From NCBI RefSeq assembly GCF_000002235.5, contig NW_022145610.1:33544807-33608806 (forward strand): a stretch of DNA of 64,000 nucleotides, given 5' to 3'. The translations under genes and the position numbers were made by a program. A model generated the notes under the pieces. It was given only the letters and a program-made list of their open reading frames with translations, was not told where the DNA came from and searched no databases. Shown piece after piece: positions 14,661 to 27,995 of this stretch (position 1 is the stretch's first letter; the number at the start of each line of letters is the position of its first letter). Source of the DNA: Strongylocentrotus purpuratus. Its lineage: Eukaryota; Echinodermata; Echinoidea; Camarodonta; Strongylocentrotidae.

Positions 14661-15174
14661 GTGCTATTGTATCTGAGTCCAGGAATTCAGATATGTTGGT
14701 GGATGTAGTCACTTCCTTCGAAATATTGATTCCCAGAAAGTTTGCTCTTTCTATTTCTGGTGAATAAATAGCCCCCCCCCCCCCGCGACATGTGAAACAT
14801 TGAAAAGTGCATTTAGCCACAAGTAGTAATATTGAGATGTAATCACTTCCCAATTTGTTTCGAAGTTTGAGCCTGGTTTTGTAATAACACCATTGCTGCT
14901 TTCCGATGACAAAGCGAGTATAAATATCGCTAAGAAAAACGTGTTATTTTTACACAATTCAAGAGGTAAGGACCATTACGCCGACAACAACATTGACCTT
15001 GAATTCATGAGAAAACGTAATATAGTCGTATTTCTATAACTTGAGTTCAGTAATGGTATCATTTACATACAAATGTAGACAGCAGAGGAAAGTTTAGATG
15101 AAAATGAGGGTATTATCGTGAGACTTATACTCTTCTATTTCAACAATTTGATTAATAGGCCTTCACTTTCAATA

Positions 15175-15330
15175 ACTCGTACGCTTTGCGCCACTGCGTA
15201 ACTCTATCGTTTGAGCGTGGCTCTTTTACACACATTGGTTCATTTCCAAGGTGGAATTGCAGTGTCGCAAAGCGTCTACGGCCGTGATTGAACGCCCGGG
15301 TTGTGAACGCATCGTGGCGTCAAAGTGCAT
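15175..15330. promoter_or_regulatory. CpG-richer islet
   Basis: Locally high CpG (TTTGCGCCACTGCG, GTCGCAAAGCGTC, GAACGCCCGGG). No splice-bounded frame found. Confidence 0.2.
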
Positions 15331-15540
15331 ATCCTGGAAAAAAAATGTAAACGAATACGGGAAAGGGATCTGACCCACAATAAAAGAATTGTTGATATTA
15401 GTGCAATAGCACTTTAAATTGATTACTACCGAAAAAGTAGAGGAAATATGAAATAAACAGATTGGTGGTTAAGAATTTCCGTCCGTCCGTGTGACCGAAT
15501 CATACGCATTACGCAGAAATAGCAAAGGAAAGTATAAGCG

Positions 15541-15553
15541 ATAGAGAAAGAGA

Positions 15554-15593
<40 letters not shown>

Positions 15594-15641
15594 GAGAGAG
15601 AGAGAGAGAGAGAGAGAGGGGGAGGGGGAGGGAGAGAGAGA

Positions 15642-15680
<39 letters not shown>

Positions 15681-15681
15681 G
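15541..15681 (+). repeat. (GA)n microsatellite
   Basis: GA array with GGGGGAGG interruptions; a G run follows at 15812-15825. Confidence 0.95.
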
Positions 15682-16078
15682 CAGAGAGAAGATACAACTA
15701 ACTGAAATATCTTAGGAAAACATTGAAGTCATCAACCGTAAAAGAAAACAAATAAACAAATAAATTATAAAAAATAAAAAACAACGAGGGCGTACGTAGT
15801 TGGAAGGGGGAGGGGGGGGGGGGGGCGTAGAGAAGTCAGAGAAACAAGCGCCGATCGGAGGAATTTATTTGTGATAAAAAGGATCTTAGTTCAGTTCTTA
15901 AAGAAGAAGCAATACGAAAACACAAAATCACTTTTTTTATTTATTATTGCTATATCCCCTTTCTGCAAATTACTAATAAACGGAAGACAACAACCGTTGC
16001 TCAAAATCACGAGACAAATTTTCTACTGGTGAAATACAGAATACAACTAGACATATAATACTTGTTTGGAACAAGTAT

Positions 16079-17239
16079 AGGTGGGCTGGTCAACTAAAAT
16101 TTGAGACAAAATAGAGCAAAAATAAGCGACATACTGCTTACAAATTCTTAAAAAACAATATCATGTAGATTCATAACGTGAACCAAATTCATCTTCTATA
16201 GGCATAACACGCAAATTATGAAGATTTTGACATGAGGCCTTTAATCAAAATTTTCACTATGATGACGTCATCAAAATGAAAAATGGTTATTACTGCGCTT
16301 GTAGAGAATTGTCTTAGCTACAACATATCGAAATTTTGAAGAAAATTGATCAATATTTACAGAGATACAATCAATTTTACATAAATATGCTGACGTCATA
16401 ATATGCAAATTCGTATTTTGAGTTCCAAGGCCATTGTGATGATGTCACGATACACTTAATGGCCGAATGAGACATGGAATCATATTTCCGACTCATACTC
16501 TATCTAAATATGAAAAAAAATTGAGGATCCCGGTGCATTCCAAAGAGCTATAACGGATTTTGTATAGGCATGTTTTTGCCCATGTATGCTATGTATTCAA
16601 AGAGCTCGCGCGCACTGACATTTATCTTGAATTTACGCTCATCTTGTTAATAATGGTCATAAAGAGATAAACATGGTATCAAATTCCTTGAAAAAATATG
16701 AGAAATATCATGAAAGAAAAAAAAATGGCGATTCTATGTTTTGTAATGGTGTTACGCGCGAAAACGCGCGCGCATGCTCGTACGCGCGATTTTTTATAAA
16801 ATGCTTAAAATGACCTGAAACGTATGCAAAATAAATTTGAGACGATTTTGAGCATTTAAAAATTTTGCGCGCGCACTGACGCGCGGACGTACGCGTACGC
16901 GCGCGTTTTTTACCTTAAATTAACCGGACTGATATTGACCTTGATCATGATAAATATGAATGAGAAATACCTTTTGGTTATGAAGATATGATCTTAAGTA
17001 AATTTTCACAAAATGGCGCCTAGATGACGTCATCAGTCAAGATCAAGGTTGAAAACATTACTTTCTTTTGTTCATATGCCTATACATATGTGTGCCAAAT
17101 TTAAAGGCATTTGACCGAGCCATTTTTAAGTTATCTTGTTAACAAAAAAGTGGGTAGAATTAAGAAAAATAAATAAATAAATAAATAAAGGCGATTTTAA
17201 CAAAAATATAAGGTGGTCTGTATTAGATACAGCCCACCT
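16079..17239. mobile_element. 1.16-kb non-autonomous TIR element, CpG-rich core
   Basis: Ends AGGTGGGCTG (16079) and CAGCCCACCT (17239) are inverted. The right terminal 29 bp are themselves a hairpin (AGGTGGTCTGTAT-TAG-ATACAGCCCACCT). The interior repeats TGACGTCAT several times and carries purine/pyrimidine-alternating CpG tracts at 16753-16795 and 16863-16908 (GCGCGCGCATG, GTACGCGCG). No open frame, so it depends on an unseen transposase or is a different repeat class. Confidence 0.5.
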
Positions 17240-19289
17240 GATTAATAAAAAACATTATCATAAGGATTATCGACAACATAATCGACTGTTTTGAATATCA
17301 TCCTAGCTTCAGTCTTATAGAATTAAGAGGATAACCTTCCAATCGAGAAGTTTATACTTATTCTACTTTTTATTCTACTCCTACATTTTCTGATTGTTTA
17401 TTTTTCTCGGTTTAATGCACATTACCAAAAAATGTTTAAAATTGTGAATGATACTGTAGTTCTTAAAGTAGGGGAGGGATCAACAAAATAAATAAATAAA
17501 TAAAACAAGAAATGAAACTCGGACAATTGTATTTCCTTAATTTTGATTCAAATTTTGCGTCACACTAACTGAAGCCTTACGTACGTGACATACTTAATAT
17601 AGTTTAGAGTAAACATGTGGGCTAAAAAAAAGGTTCGGACCAACGGAGCATACGTATATCTCTTAATATAGCAAATACTTCAATTCATATATCTTTCCGG
17701 ACATAGAATCACAAATCCGGAAAATTTGTCCTTTTTAAAGTTCGTGAACATAAAAGAATTCGCGTGTTTTATGTCTTAAATAATCGAAGTCAATGTCATT
17801 TCTTAGATATATGGCGCTGGGGCGAGCAACTTCGTCACATTTTCTCGGTGAAACTTAAAATTTTAAGGAGCAAATTAATAATATTTAGATTTAAAAAAAA
17901 GTAAATATTAATAATCGCATACTTTAAACACTTTATCTTATATCGAAAGTTGCAAAAGTAATTATGAAGTCCTGAAGGAATATAATCATGATAGAGAGCA
18001 AAGCGACTGAGCTTTACATTAACAAAAATATTTTGTTTGCCTTGTTTTGCCTCGGTTCTTTTCTTGACTTTAAACCCATTAACAAAATACTAGAATTTAG
18101 TCCACATTGGGGGACATTATCCTTACGGGGAAAAATGATTCCCCTTCCTTTTCTGCCTCTCTCTTTTACTCTTTTCACTCCTTAGAAACGCCACTGATTA
18201 AATTGCGTGACATACTAGAAAAACAAGAGGGTTGCTAACAATGACTAGACTCATGGAGCGTATTTATATCTTGCTTAGATAATTAAATAATTAAGGTTGA
18301 GGTATTATTCTTTATTTATATAGACTGAAGAACCAAGAATTAGGATAATCCTTTTTTCGTTTGACCAATATTCAAGATCACGTATTCTTCTCAATAGAGT
18401 ACGTGACAGGAACCAGTCAGATGTATAATCATTTTTCTTCTTCAAGTATGCAACATGTATGGCTGCGTATCTTTATCTTACAATTTAATTAACGAAGTCT
18501 TACAAATAGAGTACGTGACATAGCGGACAAACCCGTGGGCATTCATAGACGAATAGCAACGTACTTATTTATTTTATTTCATTCTTTTAAAACATACTCA
18601 AGGATAAAAGTTGTTTGTATTTATCATCCCATGAACTTGCAGTAAACTACAAACAAGCATCTGTAGAGGGGGCACTAATCTTCAAGCTAGCCAGCCCGGC
18701 CCGCTGAATGACGATACAAGCTCCCCAAACAAACGCAAGGATTAAAAGTCAATGCCAAATTGTCATTCATATACATTTTCAGGGTCAAGTCACTTCATCG
18801 TGAGTTTTATTTTCGGCGTTTATCGAGTATTTTTCTTCTTCTTTTGTCAATGATATAATCTGTACCGCCAGTGATTTGGGTTCATGCCAACTTGTCAAAA
18901 CCGAGAAAAACATAATCCCTACATAAAGGGAGATAAGCAGGGGCTCTAAAGTTTAAAAGGAAAGGATTTGGGTTTTAAAAGTTTATTCGTGATATTGTTA
19001 TAACGTAAGAGGGGGGGGGGGCACGTTACGATGTACAATGTTTGTGTTAATACCATTACATGATAATTTCATAGTAAAACGAAACAAAAAGTCAATACAA
19101 TGTAATATTTATTTGCATTTGCCATTCTTTGTTCCACCGCTTGCTCTATACAATACATCGAATTCTAAGCAAAAGAGGCATCAGGTGATTTGAATTAATT
19201 GTATTTTCTATTGCAAAAAACATCTGATTTTAAAGAGAAATAATAGTAATAATTATGTTGATAATATATAAAAGTAATAATAATGATGA

Positions 19290-19640
19290 TAACAATCCTA
19301 CTACTACTACTGCTACTACTACTACTACTAATAACAATTAAAACAAAAACTGTACAAGTCTGTATACTATGTATTGGACTCGTTACCTGCAATCTTGTTA
19401 GAATCATAATTTCATTTCGATATCCTAGTTTTCATTGTGAGTAAATCATTGACCCCATACTTGATGGCTCTAACAAATATTGCGTTAATTTTTATTTCCT
19501 TCTTTAGATATCGAAAATTTCAATGAGAAGAGATCGAAAGGAAGATTACAAACACATCTTGCGGTATCTGTCTCTCTCTCTGTCTCTCTCTCTCTATCTT
19601 TCCCACTCTCTCCTCCCCCTCTCTCTATCCCCTTTATCTA
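19290..19640 (+). repeat. (TAC)n and (CT)n microsatellites
   Basis: TAC triplets at about 19297-19330 and CT repeats at 19570-19640, with ordinary AT-rich DNA between. Confidence 0.9.
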
Positions 19641-21109
19641 TCTTTGTCATATACATACTATATTTTTCTTTCCCTTTGTGTAACTGTTATCATCCATCAT
19701 TTTATGAACTGTATGATAAATATTTTAGTAATACTTGTAGCCATGTTTATCCCACGTAAGATAATTCCTTTTCTGAGGTTAATTGTTATATTTTCTCTGT
19801 GATTGGTTTACACGTGTGTTGAAAATAGACTGAAGACGTAAAAATGAGACCTCTGAAAACGATATTTTCCTAGGATGATATGGTAAAACAGGTGCATTAC
19901 AAAGGATGTAATTATTTATTGATAAAATGATTCCCCATTTCGCGTTTCGAAACACTCAGATGGGATCATCGAAATGACTGACGTTTTAAGATCCATATGC
20001 ATTCGCAAGTAAATCCTGGAGAAAAAAAAACTCGAAGGAAAATACTCATGTGATGATATGGACTTTTTTTAAAACAAGCATGGTATTATTATTAGTAATA
20101 CATAGATCATTATCAGCAAGCATCAGTTTTTACAGAATGATCGTGTAAATGTTTGTCAGTTGTGACTCAATGGCTGTCAATATTTAATTGATAATTCTTC
20201 TGCAATTTCGGATGATATTTTGCGCGCGGTGCATTGGTCAACAGTAGATCTCTTTGATATAAAACATACAAATATTACAAAGAGATGTGAGTTTACAATA
20301 AATCGTTCACGATACCCAGTTACATCTCATTTTTTCAATGATCCTTATAATGAAAGGACCGCTCCTTCATATTAAAAATAATTAACCACGATGGGGATGA
20401 AATATCATGGAATCAAGAGAGAGTTTGCTACAGGATCGGTATTCGATTTGCTTACATCATTACTATTTTCTGGGAGAATTAAGTATTTTCTCACTTTCAA
20501 GAGGAAATATTATGTAATCGAAGTGTACATGAATGTGGATATTTAATAACCAAAGAAAAAAAGAAAAAAAAGGAAACAACAAGGACACTGTGCTTTTTGT
20601 TTAATGGCTTTCACTGATTTCAAGGAGGTTCAGATTTCGAATCTCTATAGGTGGGTATGTCCTTATTTTTTACACAATGCATTTTATTAAACTTCTTTCT
20701 CTCTATCCAGGTGTTGTAATGATTTAAATGACATGCAGATTTATTCATCGAATTGCTCTATGCACTGATAATGCTTGCAGGAATGGTGAAATACGGTAAT
20801 CATTTCCAAAGCACTTCGGAAACGCACAGGGACACCATTTCATTATTCGATAATTTTGTATTAAACAAAAAAAGAAAGATAAATCAAACAAACGAAAACA
20901 CTGCCTTTTCATTCTTTAAAAAAAAATACTTTTCCCTTTCTGGCGGTTTACCAATATTCATATAATTGTAAGATAAAATGTCGTTTACATTTGTCATCAT
21001 TCGAAATAATTCCTTTAGAGTTAAATATATTGGTATCAAGCTGCGTCACCATTTCTATGAGAGTTGAATCTACATGTATTTGTGTAAATTCATTTTGATT
21101 TATCCAAAC

Positions 21110-21217
21110 GAGAGAGAGAGAGAGAGAGATAAAGAGAGAGAGAGATAAAGAGAGAGAGAGAGAGAGGGAGAGATAAAGAGAGGGAGAGGGAGAGAGAGAG
21201 AGAGAGAAAGGGAGAGG

Positions 21218-21301
<84 letters not shown>
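21110..21301 (+). repeat. (GA)n microsatellite with AAAG variants
   Basis: About 190 bp of GA with AGATAAAGAG and GGGAGA variants. Overlapping Ser/Leu frames are not genes. Confidence 0.95.
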
Positions 21302-21304
<3 letters not shown>

Positions 21305-22414
21305 TGATTGGCTGTAAAAAGCAACAACAAAATCTAAAAGGCAGGAAAAGTGCGTTGGCTTTTTTTGTTGGTGTGGTTGCATGCATGCACCTCCGGCCAG
21401 CTGTGTCTAAAGTTCCAAACAATTACGTGTCTACCACTTCCCTTCCAAACGTTTTACCCGTTACCATGGAAATACACTCAAGCCCCCCCCCCTTACACAC
21501 ACACACATATGCACATACAATGGATAAAACAATCAAATTATTGGTACAAAAAAGGTTGTAAATCCTGAACAGTGACGTCATAATTTGTCATTATTAAAGT
21601 GTGTAAGAATTTTGTTTTTGTTTGACTGCATAAAAATACTAATTAGATTTCAATCACCTTGCATCATGTTTACCATGATACCTTTAAACATGAAACCGTT
21701 AAATTAATCTTCACAATCATACAGGTTCTTCTCAACACACTTTATAGCTATATGCAATTTCTATTTGGTTTATAAACGGGCTTGCAGTAAAAAAAAAAAA
21801 AAATGTATAAAAAGCGTTGTTTTCACAATTTCATATTTTCACAATTCGATTTTTTAATCATAATTATGTTTCATCAGCCGAGGGAACAAATCCAAATCAA
21901 CTTCCATTCTAAATCTAATCGACTTGCAATGCTATCACTGATGCACAGTAATATTTCTTATCGAAATACACTTTTGTAATGCATCAAAAATAATATTTCG
22001 ATTTTATATTATACAGTTATCTTTTATTTTTTTGATGTCTTTCTCTTCTTTTTTTCTTCAGCATTTCATGGACACATTCAGGTTCATTTAGAGAACAACT
22101 TTTTGACTTACGGTTTAAGAGGGAAAAAAGTCTTCTCTGGCCTTGCATGGGCGTCATTATTTCTGACACTCAGTTGATTTATTCAGACTATATTTACTCT
22201 TAGAATCTTAGTAGGCAACTAGGCTAATCAAATAGATCCATTTCTTAAAGTCTAAAATGAAAAAGTTTGCACTTTAAAAGAATTCACCTAAATTCAACTT
22301 AATTCGCCTTTGAACCTTGTAAGAATTAACAAGAATGTGTGTCTTAATATCATATGCTCTGATCTGAATTATTTATTACTAATTTGATGATTAGAATATC
22401 GAATGGCGAAGGGA

Positions 22415-22699
22415 TAGTGAAGGAGAGAGAAAGAGACTGACATATTATACGATACGGAGAGCCAGAGAGAAATAGAGAAAGCGAAGAGAGAGAGAGAGAG
22501 AGAGAGAGAAAGAGGAGAGGGAAAGATTAAAAGAAGAAGTGGGTATGGAGGTAGAAAAGGAGAGAAAGATATCAAAAAAGGAAAGGCATAGAGCAGAACA
22601 AACAGAGACAGAAAATACGAGAGAGAGAAAGAGAGGGAGAAAGAGAAAGAGAGATAAAGAGAGAGAGAAAGAGAGAGAGAGAGGGAAAGAGAGAAAGAG

Positions 22700-22734
<35 letters not shown>

Positions 22735-22767
22735 GAGAGAGAGAGAGAAAGGGAGAGAGAAAGAATT
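22415..22767 (+). repeat. Purine-rich (GA)n/(GAAA)n tract
   Basis: Two GA blocks (22480-22515 and 22618-22765) in a purine-rich stretch. The Glu/Arg/Lys open frame is its translation. Confidence 0.9.
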
Positions 22768-22779
22768 AGACAGCTCGAT

Positions 22780-22925
22780 GCAGGCGCTTTGCAGAAAAAG
22801 GTATCCGAACTATCCGTGGGTAGGCCCGGTTGCGCATGACGACATTGGCCTTGACGTGGGCTCCGCCTTCCGGACGCACTTGAGAAATCATTTGGATCCG
22901 ATTTGGCGATTGCAACGCGTTATCG
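22780..22925. promoter_or_regulatory. CpG-richer islet
   Basis: GC-rich patch (GGCCCGGTTGCGCATGACG, CTTGACGTGGGCTCCGCC) directly after a GA tract. Possible cis-regulatory module or promoter; direction unknown. Confidence 0.25.
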
Positions 22926-24054
22926 CATGGAAGTGTTGAATAAAATATAACTGCATGGACGCAAATGGGTGCACCTTTATTTCAATACCCATTTTTCCTC
23001 TGACGGAAACCTACTCTCGGGTTGTATTGTCTTTTCACGTCGATCATTTTTAGCTTTTATATTTTTTTTTATTTTTCCTTTCTATTTCTCTGTCCTTGCG
23101 GTTTCAAGGTTGCTTGCTAAATGATAATGAGAGGGGATGTAGGTTAAAGGTACGGGTTTCTAATTACACGCAGAACATGTTAAATTTTTAACAGATTACC
23201 ATAGAAAGACGGAGAGGATAATATACACCGGATTGCGTGAGTTGGCTTCGACCCCCCCCCCCCTCCCCCACTTCGTTGAGTAGATGTGTTTCTGATAACG
23301 AATTACTCCATTAAATGATTTATGTCAAACAGCACTGGTTGATTTGAAGAAGAAGAAGAAAAAAAAGCCACGACCTTAGGATTCTCATTTTCAGATACGC
23401 AATGTATAATGTGATATACTGTATTTGTGCTCTCGCATTTACAGTCACATGCTCAAGATATAATTGTTAATATTCTAGGAATTCTCAAGAAATGAATATC
23501 GTCTGTTGAGAGCCAGAAGGGCATTTATTCTGTGTTATAGGAAACGGGTTAACTCCCTTCTGGTTCCAAGCAGACCATAATTCATATTAATAATCCTGAT
23601 GATAATACCTCTATTCCAAGAGCAAGATGCGACAGCAAACTAAAATTGCGTGTAAACGGGAAAGTGGAAAGAGTGATATAGAAGGAGGGATGACGGAAAC
23701 GGGGTGACCACATAATTAACAATATGATTATTCAATCATCTAACAGACAGGAAAGAAGAAGTAGGGTGACAGAATAAAGGATGATTCAAACTAAAATAAA
23801 ATTTGGTTGAATTTCGCACATAAATATCTATGATACTAATAAAAGAAAAATACATTTAAAAATGTAACATACAGGATATTTTCGTCTGATAACAGTATCA
23901 ACAAAAGAATGATAAAAACGAAGAAAAATACCGCCCAGAACGAGATAAAAATAGACTTGTGAAAATTTTGCGGTATCAAAGGAAGTTCGAAAGGAAATTT
24001 CAAAGATTGATGCCATTAGGAGAAATGATGATACGAAGAAAAAAAACGATTACC

Positions 24055-24133
24055 ATGTGACAGAGAGACATAGATAGAGAGAGACATAGAGAGAGAAAGA
24101 GAGAGAGAGAGAGAGACAGAGAGAGACAGAGAC

Positions 24134-24178
<45 letters not shown>

Positions 24179-24190
24179 GATAGAGAGAGA

Positions 24191-24226
<36 letters not shown>

Positions 24227-24795
24227 CAGAGACAGAGGGATAGAGAGAGACAGAGAGATAGAGAGAAAGAGAGATAGAGAGACAGAGAGATAGAGAGAAA
24301 GAGAGATAGAGAGACAGAGAGATAGAGAGACAGAGAGATAGAGAGACAGAGAGATAGAGAGACAGAGAGATAGAGAGACAAATAGATAGAGAGACAGAGA
24401 GATAGAGAGACAGAGAGATAGAGAGACAAATAGATAGAGAGACAGAGAGATAGAGAGACAGAGAGATAGAGAGACAAATAGATAGAGAGACAGAGAGATA
24501 AAGAGACAGAGAGATAGAGAGACAGAGAGATAGAGAGACAGAGAGATAGAGAGACAAATAGATAGAGAGACAGAGAGATAGAGAGACAGAGAGATAGAGA
24601 CACAGAGAGATAGAGAGACAGAGAGATAGAGAGACAGAGAGATAGAGAGACAGAGAGATATAGAGACACAGAGAGATAGAGAGACAGAGACAGAGAGAGA
24701 GATATAGACAGACAGAGATAGAGAGACAGAGACAGAGAGAGAGAGAGAGAGATAGAGAGAGAGACAGAGAGACAGAGAGATAGAGAGATATAGGA
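24055..24795 (+). repeat. Compound (GA)n array with 16-bp GATA/GACA higher-order unit
   Basis: 740 bp of GA-rich simple sequence. From about 24240 to 24690 it has a regular unit GAGAGATAGAGAGACA, with an occasional AAAT variant every few units. The long Leu/Ser/Tyr open frames on the minus strand are translations of this array, not genes. Confidence 0.95.
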
Positions 24796-26937
24796 AGAAA
24801 GCGGGGGGGGCGTAGCAATGTAAAATGTGTGTACATAACAAAGTGAGATATTCTCTTAAATCGATGTTAGAAATTCACATCCTTTCATATCTTTTTCTTA
24901 CTTTATTTCTCTGTTTTTCGACGTTCATGATTATTGTATCTCTTTATATACTGCATTTTTTCATGCATTTCTTTGTCGTGCAGATGGAAGGCATATTTTC
25001 ACCGTTTTATGAGGGCAGTTAATAAATGATCAATCATTCAAATCAATGTAATTCAGAGGGGTGATTAATAAATATGACAATGATGTCAGATTTAACTGAT
25101 AGCACACCAAACAATACAAAAAGCAATTCAGGATGTCCTGATTTAAAGCTTCAAACAAATAATTCGGAAAAGAAAAAAAAATAGAGCGTAGAAATAGTTC
25201 TGCTCAAAGTGACATTGACAAATTATTCTATAAACCCATTTATTGATTAAGAGTTTCGTATTTTAATAGTTAGGAAACATAATCCATTTGATGTAAGTTG
25301 ATGTTAGATCGGAAAATACTCCGATTGAGTACTTATATTAAGGTTATCAAAAATAACTTGATTGAATATGAAATGCTTAAAAAGGGAGTAAATATCTCAA
25401 ATTGGGAAAACATTGAAAATCCATTAAAATAAAAGGCGTACTAGTATACCCTGGAGAGGAGGTGTAGAATTTACAGTCAATTCCAAATTTGGAGAAACAT
25501 TGGACATCAATTTAACAAAATGAAAGTACTCACTTCCATTCGAGAGTGAATAAATATACAACATCAAAACACGAACGGAAGTCCGCCAAAAATAATAATC
25601 AGACGACAGCACTTCCGATTACGATGGGCTGCAATCGATCAAATTGAAACATGTCGATCAAAAATTATTAAACAGAATGACAATGAGCTACAATTATTTG
25701 ATATTTATCATGTGTGGGTGCATCGACCGTACGTAAAGGAGTAACTAAAAATACTCAGGTGTTATGAAAGCTACCCCACTTTCAAACGCGGAGATAATTA
25801 TTAACAAGGAGTGGACGAAACCGACATTGAGTTTAGTTAAGGTTTCCAATTAAAAATGAAAGCCAATTGATCAAATTCCCAAAGACAAAAGGGTGTAGTC
25901 TCGTGTGTGTAGACCATCAATTAATTAAGGAGAATAATATTTCTCATGCGGATGATTCGGACAGTCACGTAGCGACTGCATGATTTCATTTTAATGAGTG
26001 ATCACAATTGTGAAAGGTGATACGATCCAATCGTTTAGAAAAGTAGGACCCTCTAATAATGCATTTTCAACCGGTAGGAATGAAAGGAATACTTCTTCTG
26101 ATTCGTAAGACGTAGCCGAAGTACATTTCGAAAATTAATGTAAGATATTTCGGATACAACAGTCGCAGAATATATCGGTTCTTCTCAATTCTGCTTTTCC
26201 TATTTAAGCTAACATAAAAGCAACGAAAGGTTTCAATATTTTTTATATTGATAATGTATTTTGATTATAAAAGGTTTACGATGTAATGTACGGACCTAAA
26301 AAAAACTTTTTTTTAATAAAGCCCTACTGGTAGAAATATCTGTTTGTTTGTTTCTACATACCTTCAATGTTTTTTGTTCATTTCAATTTCAAATTCACTT
26401 CACTTTTATTTATTTATCCATATGAAATATCATGATTATTTCACATGGAATTTGTACAAGCGACATAATTTTAATTTCCATTTATCAAATTTTCTGAAAA
26501 TTGCGATTCATCACCTTTTACCAGCAACACGCGTCGAAATGTATTAATAGCGCTGTTGCTTTATTCTATTCACACAAACCAGTTCTTCGTAAATCAAAAT
26601 GAATATTTATTGAATCGTGGGCATACAGATACAATAAACTCAATCCAATAAATTCTAATAATTACGACAGACGGCAGAGCGACGAAACACTGAGAGGGGA
26701 GCGACGAAAGCAATATATATGTTTATGATTAAAATGAAGTCACAGTCGTCATCGTTTATCGCAGGCAACGACCTACTGGAAAAAGCTATTTAAGGGCATT
26801 GTTACGTAAGAAATAATGAAATAATATGGCAATGATGATGTAATAGGGACTTGATGTAATACAGTGTTTTAATGTCTAACGAGGCCGCTTTTGTTAAAAA
26901 AGACAGAATGATGAATAATTTATATGTATCTATTTAA

Positions 26938-27015
26938 TTTTGCTTATTTCTTTCATTCATTCATTCGAATGTTATCTGAAGCACTCTAATGAATGAATGA
27001 AATAAATAAGCAAAA
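26938..27015. repeat. Inverted repeat, 28-bp arms
   Basis: Arms 26938-26965 and 26988-27015 pair with one mismatch (TTTTGCTTATTTCTTTC and so on). The 22-bp loop carries ATGTTATCTGAAGCA, which recurs at 27184. Confidence 0.8.
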
Positions 27016-27384
27016 CAAAAAAGATACATAATTAATAAAATAATACAATACATTCATTAATTTTGTACATATATAACTTCATTAATTCAAAAAATCAATA
27101 GTTAGTTGAATAAATGGATATATAAATAAATTCTTTTTTCCTTCATTAATTAGATTGCATAATTGTGTTTTTGAACAAAACCGAATGTTATCTGAAGCAT
27201 TCTAAGTACAACGAATACAACAAATGAGACATATTTGGGATGTCCACATTACGCATAATTATACGCCTACATTTTTACATTTCCTGGATTTTGACCTAAT
27301 ATATATATTTTTTTAATACGATTGAAATCTGGTTCTGTCAAGGGGTTAGGAAAGACGTAAATAGACGTAGAGTGGAAGGGCGAA

Positions 27385-27515
<131 letters not shown>

Positions 27516-27808
27516 AGGAGCTACAGTTGGCCTATGTAAAGAGTGACAAAAAGTTACTAACTAGGTTATCAAAAATGCGGGAAAATTTACCGGACTTGAG
27601 ACTTGTATTAACGGTTTTAGAATTAGATCAAAAGGAAGGAGTTGCATAAGCCTAGTAACAATTATAAAAAAAAACACAGACGAGGCTCCCATTTCCATAC
27701 CTGCAGATTCATTCGACCGTCTGCCAACATTCAAATAAACTAAACCTAAACGACCCCAGGTGACCTTGGTTCAGGCGAACACTATACAAAGCCCTCCCCC
27801 TTCTCTTA

Positions 27809-27812
<4 letters not shown>

Positions 27813-27857
<45 letters not shown>

Positions 27858-27995
27858 TATTGTGTGGTGTGCGGTTTGCAACTCTGTCGTGCTTCTATTG
27901 CTATTCTATCTTTTATCAACCAAATCATGATTCGTAGAACAACAGCTGAGGCAGAAACACATAATGGTCAATATATATATATATATATATATATA
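27813..27995 (+). repeat. (CT)n and (AT)n microsatellites
   Basis: CT array at 27813-27859 and twelve to thirteen AT units at 27970-27995. Confidence 0.95.

Larger units (their letters stand above)
17240..24054. other. Non-coding stretch with microsatellites
   Basis: No supported exon. At 17.57-18.55 kb a motif ACGTGACAT recurs four times in diverged surroundings. Confidence 0.55.

Noticed and set aside
24055-24795. CRISPR-like repeat array
   Set aside because: There are no unique spacers; this is a eukaryotic simple-sequence array.
24000-24841. Three overlapping minus-strand open frames of 217-278 codons, Leu/Ser/Tyr rich
   Set aside because: They translate the GA/GATA/GACA array in all frames; no non-repetitive coding content.
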